Assembly: GCA_021205695.1 (NCBI GenBank)
Contig: JAJPXB010000013.1
Span: 1 to 34,138 of the forward strand
Length of the DNA stretch: 34,138 bases
Direction of reading: 5' to 3'
DNA from: Clostridiales bacterium
Lineage (GTDB): Bacteria; Bacillota; Clostridia; Oscillospirales; Oscillospiraceae
This document shows positions 8,185 through 15,288 of this stretch, piece after piece (within the stretch, counting starts at the first letter, position 1; the number at the start of each line of letters is the position of its first letter). The position numbers and the translations under genes were made by a program. The notes beneath the pieces were generated by a model. That model had not been told where the DNA came from, ran no database searches, and worked only from the letters and a program-made list of their open reading frames with translations.

Positions 8185-9225
8185 ATGACGAAACAGATCA
8201 TGGTGGGCAATGTTCCGGTGGGCGGCGGCGCGCCGGTGGCGATCCAGTCCATGTGCTCCACCCGTACCGACGATGTGGAGGCCACCGTGGCCCAGATCCA
8301 CCGGCTGGAGGCCGCAGGCTGCGAGATCGTCCGGGTGGCGGTGCCCGACATGGCGGCGGCCCATGCCATCGGGGCTATCAGGGAGCGCATCTCCATCCCG
8401 CTGGTGGTGGATATCCACTTCAACTATCGCCTGGCCCTGGAGTGCATCGCCGCCGGAGCGGACAAGGTGCGCATCAATCCGGGAAATATCGGTGACAGGG
8501 AGCGGGTGAAGGCGGTGGCGGACGCCTGCCGCCGGAAGGGCATCCCCATTCGCATCGGGGTCAACGGCGGCAGTCTGGAAAAGCCTCTGCTGGCCAAGTA
8601 CGGAAGGGTCTGTCCGGAGGCCCTGGTGGAGTCCGCCTTTGGGCACATCCGCCTGCTCAACGAGTGCGATTTTGACGACATCTGCGTCTCCCTGAAATCC
8701 TCCAGCGTCCCCGTCACCATGGCGGCCTATCGGCTGATGAGCGAGCGGAGCGACTATCCCCTCCACCTGGGCGTTACCGAGGCGGGCACGCCCACCATGG
8801 GGGTCATCAAGTCCGCTATGGGCATCGGCGGACTGCTGGCCATGGGCATCGGAGACACGCTGCGGGTGACGCTGACCGCCGACCCCTGCGAGGAGGTGGT
8901 GGCCGCCAAGCGTATCCTGCAGGCTGCCGGGCTCCGACAGGACGGCCCCAACCTGATCTCCTGCCCCACCTGTGGACGGACCCGGATCGACCTGATCCCT
9001 CTGGCCAACCAGGTGGAGGAGCGGCTGAAAACGGTGGACAAGCCCATCACCGTGGCGGTCATGGGGTGCGTCGTCAACGGCCCGGGAGAGGCCTCCGCTG
9101 CCGATGTGGGCATCGCCGGGGGCGACGGCATGGGCTTCCTCTTCCGCCACGGAGAAATCATTGGAAAGCAGATTCCCGAGGACAGACTGGTAGACGAGCT
9201 GTTCCGGGTGATCGACGAATTGTAA
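8185..9225 (+). CDS. ispG: 4-hydroxy-3-methylbut-2-enyl diphosphate synthase (flavodoxin/ferredoxin)
   Basis: IspG (GcpE) reductively opens the cyclic diphosphate MEcPP to HMBPP, the next-to-last MEP pathway step, using a [4Fe-4S] cluster. The 346 residues match the short bacterial form with a TIM barrel (VGNVPVGGGAPVAIQSM at the start, VDIHFNYRLALECI, KVRINPGNIG). Cluster ligands are Cys260 and Cys263 (CPTCGR), Cys295 (GCVVNGPGE) and Glu302. The ribosome site is a weak GAGGGG-type sequence near 8170. It lies 27 bases after rseP and is the last gene of the operon, followed by a strong terminator. Confidence 0.97.
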   Translation: MTKQIMVGNVPVGGGAPVAIQSMCSTRTDDVEATVAQIHRLEAAGCEIVRVAVPDMAAAHAIGAIRERISIPLVVDIHFNYRLALECIAAGADKVRINPGNIGDRERVKAVADACRRKGIPIRIGVNGGSLEKPLLAKYGRVCPEALVESAFGHIRLLNECDFDDICVSLKSSSVPVTMAAYRLMSERSDYPLHLGVTEAGTPTMGVIKSAMGIGGLLAMGIGDTLRVTLTADPCEEVVAAKRILQAAGLRQDGPNLISCPTCGRTRIDLIPLANQVEERLKTVDKPITVAVMGCVVNGPGEASAADVGIAGGDGMGFLFRHGEIIGKQIPEDRLVDELFRVIDEL

Positions 9226-9237
9226 AATGGAAAATGT

Positions 9238-9276
9238 CAGGACAGCGGCCTGTGAATCGAGCCGCTGTCCTGTTTT
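9238..9276 (+). terminator. Terminator of the pyrH-ispG operon
   Basis: CAGGACAGCGGC (9238-9249) pairs perfectly with GCCGCTGTCCTG (9261-9272) around an 11-base loop, followed by TTTT. It lies between convergent genes (ispG and the ytvI-like gene), and minus-strand readout gives a similar hairpin with a nearby T run, so it may serve both. Confidence 0.9.
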
Positions 9277-9279
9277 GCG

Positions 9280-10314
9280 CTATCGTGCCCGGGATGAGGC
9301 GCCGTTAGCTGGCCTTGCCGCCGCCATCCCCACCGACAGCAGAACCGGCCCCAGAATGACTCCAGCCGCGCCGAACAGCTTCCATCCGGCGTAGAGAGCC
9401 AGCAGGGTGAACAGAGGAGAGATCCCCGACTGCCGTCCCAGCAGGCGCGGCTCCAGCACCGAACGGCACAGGGCGGCGAGCAGCCACAGAGCAACCAGCC
9501 CAAGTCCCGTCGTCATATCTCCCCGGAGCAGGCAAAATCCCGCCCAGGGCAGGAGAAACAGCCCAGTGCCCAGCACCGGCAGAGCGTCCGCCAGGGCGAT
9601 GACCAGGGCCGCCAGCCAGGCCCCGGACACCCCCAGCAGCCCCAGACCTGCCGCCAGGATCAGCCAAGTGATGCCCATCAGTCGCCCCTGCACCCGGAGC
9701 CAGGCCAGCACGCCCTCCCTCCCCCGCCTCAGAGACGTTCGGACAGCGGGGAGCCAGCTCCGGGGCAGCAGCCGAGCCAGCCCCCGCCTGACCCGCTTCC
9801 AGTCGGCGGCGGCATAGAAGGCGGCCAGGAGGGTGACTCCCAGGGCAAAGAGCCGTCCCGGCAGCGCGGCGGCCCAGCCTGCGGCGAGCTCCCCCAGAGC
9901 GGAGGCCATCTGCTCCTCCAGAACGCTCCCCTGCGTCCGGAGCTGACGGATGAGCCAGCCCGACACGTCTCCCAGAAAGAAGGGAAGCTTCCCTGCCAGA
10001 GCCTCCAGCTCGTCCCAGAGGGAGCCCGCCCCGGAGAGCTGCTCCAGGGCGGCGGGGATATCCTGCCACAGACGGACGGCGGCCAGGCTGAGCAGACACA
10101 GCACCAGCAGGGCGCTGACAGTCAGCACGATCAGAGCGGCGAGCCACCGGGGAAAATGCTCCTCCAGCCGGGAGACGGGCCGGTCCGACCAGGCGGCCAG
10201 CAGCAGCGCCGCTCCGAAGGGCAGCAGGATGCCCCGCACAGTGCCGCTGAACAGCAGGAGCAGTCCCAGCAGCAGGAGCAGCCCGGCTTTGGATAAGTCC
10301 AACATGGAATTCAT
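9280..10314 (-). CDS. ytvI: AI-2E/PerM family membrane protein, YtvI-like sporulation protein
   Basis: This 344-residue protein of the AI-2E transporter (PerM) superfamily has about seven or eight hydrophobic spans. The C-terminal pattern ADALPVLGTGLFLLPWA, SVLEPRLLGRQSGISPL and YAGWKLFGAAGVILGPVLL is close to Bacillus YtvI, a membrane protein of unknown role tied to sporulation. The gene symbol rests on that resemblance, and a general AI-2E family transporter is the safer reading. ATG at 10314 is used, with an alternative three codons in. The ribosome site is poor. It stands alone on the minus strand, diverging from the ACT-hom unit. A second, longer AI-2E protein occurs at 23080-24369. Confidence 0.75.
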   Translation of the reverse strand: MNSMLDLSKAGLLLLLGLLLLFSGTVRGILLPFGAALLLAAWSDRPVSRLEEHFPRWLAALIVLTVSALLVLCLLSLAAVRLWQDIPAALEQLSGAGSLWDELEALAGKLPFFLGDVSGWLIRQLRTQGSVLEEQMASALGELAAGWAAALPGRLFALGVTLLAAFYAAADWKRVRRGLARLLPRSWLPAVRTSLRRGREGVLAWLRVQGRLMGITWLILAAGLGLLGVSGAWLAALVIALADALPVLGTGLFLLPWAGFCLLRGDMTTGLGLVALWLLAALCRSVLEPRLLGRQSGISPLFTLLALYAGWKLFGAAGVILGPVLLSVGMAAARPANGASSRAR

Positions 10315-10362
10315 GGCGATTTCCCGCCCTTTCTGTCAAAATGCCAAAATGAAAAAACAAGG

Positions 10363-10391
10363 TTGAAAAGGAATGACCGGTATGTTATGAT
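10363..10391 (+). promoter_or_regulatory. Promoter of the ACT regulator-hom-lysC unit
   Basis: TTGAAA (10363-10368), a 17-base spacer and TATGAT (10386-10391), each 5 of 6 against the SigA consensus. It lies 60 bases before the start codon at 10452. Confidence 0.85.
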
Positions 10392-10451
10392 AGGAAACAC
10401 GCCGAAATGACCGCGGCAGGCGGACAAATGTTTTTGAAGGGAGCCTGGAAG

Positions 10452-10892
10452 ATGTCCAACACGCCGAAATATTTCATTGTGGAGGCCCAGGCCCTGCCGG
10501 AGATCTACCTGAAGGTGGCCAGGGCCAAGCAGGCACTGGAGCTCCGGGAGGCCACGACGGTCAACGAGGCCGCGAAGCTGGCCGGTATCAGCCGCAGCGC
10601 CTTCTACAAGTATAAGGACGCGGTGCGGCCCTTCAACGATATGCTCAGCGGGCACATTGTCACCTTTCAGGTGATGCTCCGGGATGAGCCGGGGGTGCTC
10701 TCCGCCATCCTGAATATCTTTGCCGCATCCGGGGCAAATATTCTCACCATCAACCAGTCCATTCCCACGGACGGCGTGGCGGCGGTGACGGTGGGCGCGG
10801 AGATCTCCGGTATGAAGGACGACCCGGAGGCGCTGGTGCGGGCCCTTCGGGGACAGGACGGCGTAGTCAAACTGGACATTCTGGCGGGCTGA
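10452..10892 (+). CDS. PheB-type ACT domain protein
   Basis: This small protein of 146 residues matches the UPF0735/PheB family (B. subtilis PheB is about the same length). The N-terminal part has a helix-turn-helix-like segment, NEAAKLAGISRSAFYKYKDAV, shared by the family. An ACT domain follows (VTFQVMLRDEPGVLSAILNIF, ASGANILTINQSIP), an amino-acid-sensing fold. I start at ATG 10452 because AAGGGAG (10437-10443) lies 8 bases upstream and the result matches PheB length; earlier starts at 10407 and 10428 lack a site. It lies 32 bases upstream of hom in the same unit, so I infer a regulator or sensor of aspartate-family synthesis. Its ligand is unknown. Confidence 0.9.
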   Translation: MSNTPKYFIVEAQALPEIYLKVARAKQALELREATTVNEAAKLAGISRSAFYKYKDAVRPFNDMLSGHIVTFQVMLRDEPGVLSAILNIFAASGANILTINQSIPTDGVAAVTVGAEISGMKDDPEALVRALRGQDGVVKLDILAG

Positions 10893-10924
10893 GCTGGCCC
10901 GACGGTGAAGAAGGAGTGGGGGAC

Positions 10925-12124
10925 ATGGTAAACGTAGCGATCCTGGGCTTTGGCACGGTGGGTTCCGGCGTGGCAGAGGTCATTGAGAAAAACGGGCGGC
11001 ACATCTCGGAGAAGGTGTCCAATCAGATCGCCCTGAAATACATTCTGGATGTGCGGGATTTCCCGGACAGCCCCTTTGCGGATCGGGTGATCCACGACTT
11101 CTCCATCATCGAGAACGACCCCACAGTGGGGGTCGTGGTGGAGACCATCGGCGGGGCCACCATCGCCCGGGAGTTCACCCGGCGGGCGCTGACCGCGGGC
11201 AAGAGCGTAGTCACCTCCAACAAGGAGCTGGTGGCCACCCATGGCTATGAGATGATGCAGCTGGCCAAGGAGAAGAACGTCTCCTACCTGTTCGAGGCCA
11301 GCGTGGGTGGGGGCATCCCCATTTTGAAGCCCATCCGCACCTGTCTGGCGGCCAATGAGCTGACCCAGATCACCGGCATCCTCAACGGTACCACCAACTA
11401 TATCCTCACCCGGATGATTCGGGCGGGACTGTCCTTTGAGGACGCGCTGAAGGAGGCCCAGGCCAACGGCTATGCCGAGCGCAACCCCGCCGCCGACATC
11501 GAGGGTCAGGACGCCTGCCGGAAGATCTGTATTCTGGCCTCCCTGTCCTTTGGCCGCCAGATCTCCCCGGATCAGGTGCCCACCGAGGGCATCACCTCCA
11601 TCACCCTGGCGGACGTAGACTATGCCAGAAGCGCCGGGATGAAGATCAAGCTCCTGGGCCGGGCCATTCGCCGGGAGAGCGATAACCGGGTCTGCGCCTA
11701 TGTGGCCCCCCATCTGGTGTCCGACGAATCCCCGCTGGCCAATGTGGAGGGGGTATTCAACGCTATCTCCGTGGTGGGAGACGCCATTGGCGACGTGATG
11801 TTCTATGGCCAGGGGGCAGGCAAGATGCCCACCGCCTCCGCTGTGGTGGGGGACGTGATGGACGCCGCCAAGCATATGTGCTATCTCAAGAGCAACTGCT
11901 GGGAGGAGGGCGGCCCTGATGTGGTCTACTCCGTTGAGGAGGTATCCAGCCGCTGGTATGCCCGGGTGGCGGGGAACGAGCCGGTGGCCCGGGCCCGTCG
12001 CCTGACCGCCCAACAGCCGGAGGAGGAGAGCGCCTGGCTGACAGAGACCGCCATGACGCCCGGTGAGGTGAAGGCGCTGCTGTCTGACCGGGAGGTCAGG
12101 GCCCTCTACCGGGTGCTGGACTGA
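10925..12124 (+). CDS. hom: Homoserine dehydrogenase with a short, atypical C terminus
   Basis: The enzyme reduces aspartate semialdehyde to homoserine, the first step toward threonine and methionine. The NAD(P) motif GFGTVGSG is at residues 8-15. EASVGGGIPILKP, GILNGTTNYILT, and AERNPAADIEGQDACRK, carrying the catalytic-site residues, are all present. The total is 399 residues. The usual C-terminal ACT domain (about 80-95 residues in the B. subtilis enzyme) is replaced by a segment of about 60 residues that begins ACT-like (SSRWYARV) but lacks the PGVLA turn. ATG 10925 follows AAGGAG (10911-10916) by 8 bases; a GTG at 10916 overlaps that site and is unlikely. The ACT protein upstream may supply sensing, which is inference. 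Confidence 0.95.
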   Translation: MVNVAILGFGTVGSGVAEVIEKNGRHISEKVSNQIALKYILDVRDFPDSPFADRVIHDFSIIENDPTVGVVVETIGGATIAREFTRRALTAGKSVVTSNKELVATHGYEMMQLAKEKNVSYLFEASVGGGIPILKPIRTCLAANELTQITGILNGTTNYILTRMIRAGLSFEDALKEAQANGYAERNPAADIEGQDACRKICILASLSFGRQISPDQVPTEGITSITLADVDYARSAGMKIKLLGRAIRRESDNRVCAYVAPHLVSDESPLANVEGVFNAISVVGDAIGDVMFYGQGAGKMPTASAVVGDVMDAAKHMCYLKSNCWEEGGPDVVYSVEEVSSRWYARVAGNEPVARARRLTAQQPEEESAWLTETAMTPGEVKALLSDREVRALYRVLD

Positions 12125-12212
12125 CGCCACGTCCGACAGCCGCCGGGCATAAAATAAACGGGGAACGCCCCGCAAAAGAGATCGATTTGAAGATTGGGAG
12201 GGACCCATCTCT

Positions 12213-13439
12213 ATGGGACTGATCGTTCAGAAATTCGGCGGCACCTCTGTCGCCAACGCCGAGCGCATCCGCAATGTGGCTCGTATCATCACAGAAACCT
12301 ATCAGGCGGGCAACGACGTGGTGGCCGTCCTGTCCGCCCAGGGAGACACCACCGACGAACTGCTGGAGAAGGCGGCGGAGATCAATCCCCGTGCCTCCAA
12401 GCGGGAGATGGATATGCTGCTGTCCACCGGAGAACAGGTCTCCATCTCCCTGTGCGCCATGGCTATCGAGGCGCTGGGCTTCCCGGTAATCTCCCTCACC
12501 GGCTGGCAGGTGGGGATGAAGACCAACCGGAACTATGGGGACGCCCGGATCACCCGCATTGACAAGGACCGCCTGTCCGCCGAGCTGGGCCAGCGGAAAA
12601 TCGTCCTGGTGGCAGGATTCCAGGGCATCAACCGGTTTGACGACGTGACCACCCTGGGCCGGGGGGGCTCCGACACCTCCGCCGTGGCCCTGGCCGCCGT
12701 CCTCCATGCCGATATCTGCCAGATCTACACTGATGTGGACGGCGTCTACACCGCCGACCCCAGACTGGTGAGCGACGCACAAAAGCTGGATGAGATCACC
12801 TACGATGAGATGCTGGAGCTGGCGACTCTGGGCGCCCAGGTGCTCCACAACCGCTCGGTGGAGATGGCGAAGAAATACAAAGTAAACCTGGAGGTGCTCT
12901 CCAGTTTTACCGGAAATCCCGGTACCAAAGTCAAGGAGGTCGTCAAAACCATGGAAAAGTCTCACATCAGCGGTGTGGCTAAGGACAAAAATATCGCCCG
13001 TCTGGCTCTGGTGGGCCTGAGCAACCAGCCCGGCGTGGCCTTCCAGATCTTCTCCCTGCTGGCCCGGGAAAAGATCAATGTGGACATCATCCTCCAGTCC
13101 ATCGGCCGGGGGGACACCAAGGATATCAGCTTTACTGTGGCCCGCTCCGACCTGGAGCGTGCCCGGGAGATCCTGGAGCGTCATGCTCCCGCCCTGGGCT
13201 ATGACCGCATCGAGGTCAACGACCACTGCGCCAAGGTCTCCATCGTGGGCGCCGGCATGATCAACAGCCCCGGCGTGGCCGCCACCATGTTCGAGGCCCT
13301 GTACGACGCAGGCATCAACATCAACATGATCTCCACCAGTGAGATCAAGGTCTCCGTCCTGGTGGAGGAGACCGACGCAGACTATGCCGTCCAGGTCATC
13401 CACAGCCAGTTCTTCCAGGAATTCGAGCGGCGGCGCTGA
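12213..13439 (+). CDS. lysC: Aspartate kinase, lysine-type with two ACT domains (alpha subunit)
   Basis: Aspartokinase phosphorylates aspartate, the entry step to lysine, threonine and methionine. At 408 residues it equals the alpha subunit of B. subtilis aspartokinase II. The kinase domain has KFGGTSV (7-13), STGEQVSISL, GFQGINRFDDVTTLGRGGSD and YTDVDGVYTADPR. Two C-terminal ACT domains follow (ALVGLSNQPGVAFQIFSLLA; KVSIVGAGMINSPGVAATMF). GGGAGGG precedes ATG 12213. It lies 88 bases after hom, with no terminator between, so co-transcription is likely. An internal ribosome site and ATG at 12951 would yield a separate C-terminal subunit. A bidirectional terminator follows. Confidence 0.96.
   Translation: MGLIVQKFGGTSVANAERIRNVARIITETYQAGNDVVAVLSAQGDTTDELLEKAAEINPRASKREMDMLLSTGEQVSISLCAMAIEALGFPVISLTGWQVGMKTNRNYGDARITRIDKDRLSAELGQRKIVLVAGFQGINRFDDVTTLGRGGSDTSAVALAAVLHADICQIYTDVDGVYTADPRLVSDAQKLDEITYDEMLELATLGAQVLHNRSVEMAKKYKVNLEVLSSFTGNPGTKVKEVVKTMEKSHISGVAKDKNIARLALVGLSNQPGVAFQIFSLLAREKINVDIILQSIGRGDTKDISFTVARSDLERAREILERHAPALGYDRIEVNDHCAKVSIVGAGMINSPGVAATMFEALYDAGININMISTSEIKVSVLVEETDADYAVQVIHSQFFQEFERRR
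12933..12953 (+). promoter_or_regulatory. Internal ribosome site and in-frame start for a lysC beta subunit
   Basis: AAGGAGGT (12933-12940), a near-perfect ribosome site, lies inside lysC, 10 bases before an in-frame ATG (12951-12953, Met247). Translation from it gives a 162-residue protein (12951-13439) holding only the two ACT domains. B. subtilis aspartokinase II is known to make its beta subunit from the corresponding internal position. Confidence 0.75.
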
Positions 13440-13457
13440 GTGAAAGCCGATTACAGC

Positions 13458-13491
13458 AAAAAACGGCCGGGCCTTTATTGACCCGGCCGTT
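13458..13491. terminator. Bidirectional terminator between lysC and the GH3 gene
   Basis: AACGGCCGGG (13462-13471) pairs with CCCGGCCGTT (13482-13491) around a 10-base loop. Six A (13458-13463) form a six-T tail on the minus strand, so it works best for the minus-strand GH3 gene. On the plus strand the tail is a weak TCTGTGTTCT. Confidence 0.88.
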
Positions 13492-13512
13492 CTGTGTTCT
13501 GGACTCTGGGAT

Positions 13513-15045
13513 TCAGCGCACGGAGCTGATATCGATGATGCCGTACTTCAGCTTGACTGACAGAATGCGCAGGACGCTCTCGTCAATGCGGCTCTCTGTG
13601 ATGGAGCCGTCGCGCACGGCATTTTCCAGAGCGGAGACGGCGGCGGACAAATCCTCCGGCATGAGCAGGAGATCTACCCCCGCCTGTATCGACAGGACGG
13701 CGGCCTCGCCGGAGCCGTACTGGTCGGTGATGGCCTCCATGGAGAGGGAGTCTGTGATTACCAGCCCGTCAAAGCCCAGCTCTCCCCGGAGAATGTCCGT
13801 GACCATATAGGACGAGAGGGAGGCGGGGACGCTGTCTCCGGTGATGTTGGGGGTGGAGATGTGCCCTACCATGACCAGCTCCGCCCCGGCGTCGATACCC
13901 GCCTGGAAGGGGAGAAATTCCGTCTCCCGCAGCTCGTCCAGCGTTCTGGTCGTCTCCGCCAGACCGTAGTGGGAGTCGGTGGCGGTGTCTCCGTGGCCGG
14001 GGAAGTGCTTCAGACAGCAGAGAATGCCCCCGTCCCGGAAGCCCTGAACTGCCGCAGCCACCAGCTCCGCCGCCTCCTCCGCATCGCTGCTGAAGGCCCG
14101 GTTCCCGATGACCGGGTTGTCCGGGTTGGTGTTCACGTCGGCCACCGGGGCAAAGTCCAGATTAAAACCGAACTGTGTGATCTCGCTGCCGATGGTCAGC
14201 CCCACGTTATAGGCAGCGTCTGTGCCCTGGGCGCCGACGGTGGCCATATCCGGGAAGGAGGTGGCCCCCATGGCGGAATTTCGCCCGATTCGGGCCACGG
14301 TCCCCCCCTCCTCGTCCACGGCGATGAACAGGCCCAGCTCGCTGTAGCTCTGGGTGTTTTCGATCATGGAGGTGCACTGATCCGGGGTGAGAATGTTCCC
14401 GGCAAAGTAGACCAGCCCTCCCACCGGATAGTTCTGGAGGGCGGCCTTTGTGGAGGCCCCTCCCACGGTGGCCGTACCGGAGATGCCGGTCAGCTCCTCC
14501 GGGGTGACGATGAACAGCTGACAGATCTTCTCGCGGAGGGTCATGCCCTCCAGCAGCACCTGGGCGGCCTCATCTGCAGTCAGCGTCCGGGAGGAGTCGC
14601 CCGACGATGCTGCGGTCTCATCCGGCACGGCAGATTCCTCCTCTGCATCGTCCTCCGTATCGGCGGCGTTTTCTGTTCCCTCCGTCTCCGCGCCGCTGTC
14701 TTCCGGCGCAGACCGGGCATCGTCCTCTGAGGCGGGCGGCGCATCTGTGACGTCGGTCTGCGTCTGGCTGCCATCAGAGGCATCCCCGCCGCTCTCCGCC
14801 TCCTGGACGGACTGAGCGGCCTGCTCCGCCGCTTCCCGGGCCGCGCGGTCGGCTGTGGCTTTTGCATCCTGGCGTTCTGCGTCCTCTGTGGCGGCGGCGC
14901 TGACGACGGCAGAGGAGGACGTGCTCCCCTGGGTATAATCCCAGAATCTGACTGCAGCCAGAGCCAGACCGCCCATCACCAATGCAAAGATCAGCAGATA
15001 GGGGACAATACTGGAATGACGCTTTTTGCGATTTTGGTTCGACAT
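13513..15045 (-). CDS. Membrane-anchored glycoside hydrolase family 3 protein (beta-N-acetylhexosaminidase, NagZ-like)
   Basis: This 510-residue GH3 enzyme probably removes beta-linked N-acetylglucosamine from cell-wall fragments outside the membrane. Residues 13-32 form one membrane segment after a basic tail (NRKKRH). A low-complexity linker of about 110 residues, rich in Ala, Glu, Asp and Ser, follows. The catalytic domain has LFIAVDEEGGTVARIG, DFAPVADVNTNPDNPVIGNR, KHFPGHGDT (346-354, the His/Asp general-acid loop of NagZ enzymes) and the nucleophile Asp432 in VITDSLSMEAI. ATG 15045 follows GAGGAAGGTG. The frame is open to 15162 but that part lies upstream of the likely promoter. Exact substrate is not proven. 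Confidence 0.9.
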   Translation of the reverse strand: MSNQNRKKRHSSIVPYLLIFALVMGGLALAAVRFWDYTQGSTSSSAVVSAAATEDAERQDAKATADRAAREAAEQAAQSVQEAESGGDASDGSQTQTDVTDAPPASEDDARSAPEDSGAETEGTENAADTEDDAEEESAVPDETAASSGDSSRTLTADEAAQVLLEGMTLREKICQLFIVTPEELTGISGTATVGGASTKAALQNYPVGGLVYFAGNILTPDQCTSMIENTQSYSELGLFIAVDEEGGTVARIGRNSAMGATSFPDMATVGAQGTDAAYNVGLTIGSEITQFGFNLDFAPVADVNTNPDNPVIGNRAFSSDAEEAAELVAAAVQGFRDGGILCCLKHFPGHGDTATDSHYGLAETTRTLDELRETEFLPFQAGIDAGAELVMVGHISTPNITGDSVPASLSSYMVTDILRGELGFDGLVITDSLSMEAITDQYGSGEAAVLSIQAGVDLLLMPEDLSAAVSALENAVRDGSITESRIDESVLRILSVKLKYGIIDISSVR

Positions 15046-15069
15046 ATTGCAGCACCTTCCTCTGAGAAT

Positions 15070-15098
15070 ATAGTAAAGCCTTTTTCCGTCAGATGCAA
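15070..15098 (-). promoter_or_regulatory. Possible promoter of the GH3 gene
   Basis: Read on the minus strand: TTGCAT (15098-15093), a 17-base spacer and TACTAT (15075-15070). The hexamers are weak (3 and 4 of 6), but spacing and placement about 25 bases before the start codon fit. Confidence 0.35.
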
Positions 15099-15225
15099 CA
15101 GGGAAGGACCTGAATTCTTCTGAATTTCGTGGAAAATGTGGTGGGTGCGTTATCATACGCAAAACAGCATCCGCAGAAAACGGGCCGACAGGAGGAAGAA
15201 CCTTCTGCCGAGCTTTGCCCGCGCA

Positions 15226-15254
15226 TTGACTTTTTGGGCTGAGAATCGTATACT
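15226..15254 (+). promoter_or_regulatory. Promoter of the peptide/nickel-type ABC transporter operon
   Basis: TTGACT (15226-15231), a 17-base spacer and TATACT (15249-15254), each 5 of 6. Transcription would start near 15261, about 28 bases before the start codon, which rules out the longer open frame beginning at 15136. Confidence 0.9.
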
Positions 15255-15288
15255 TTTAGGGAAATGTGAACCGGAAGGGGAGAATATG

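Noticed and set aside
6787-9150. Open frame of 787 codons on the minus strand opposite dxr, rseP and ispG
   Set aside because: It is a mirror of GC-rich codon use in three well-identified genes; its product is rich in His, Gln and Gly and has no recognisable domain.
15114-15128. CodY-like sequence between the GH3 gene and the peptide-type transporter
   Set aside because: Against the consensus AATTTTCWGAAAATT it has about five mismatches, too many to claim, although a peptide transporter would be a plausible CodY target.
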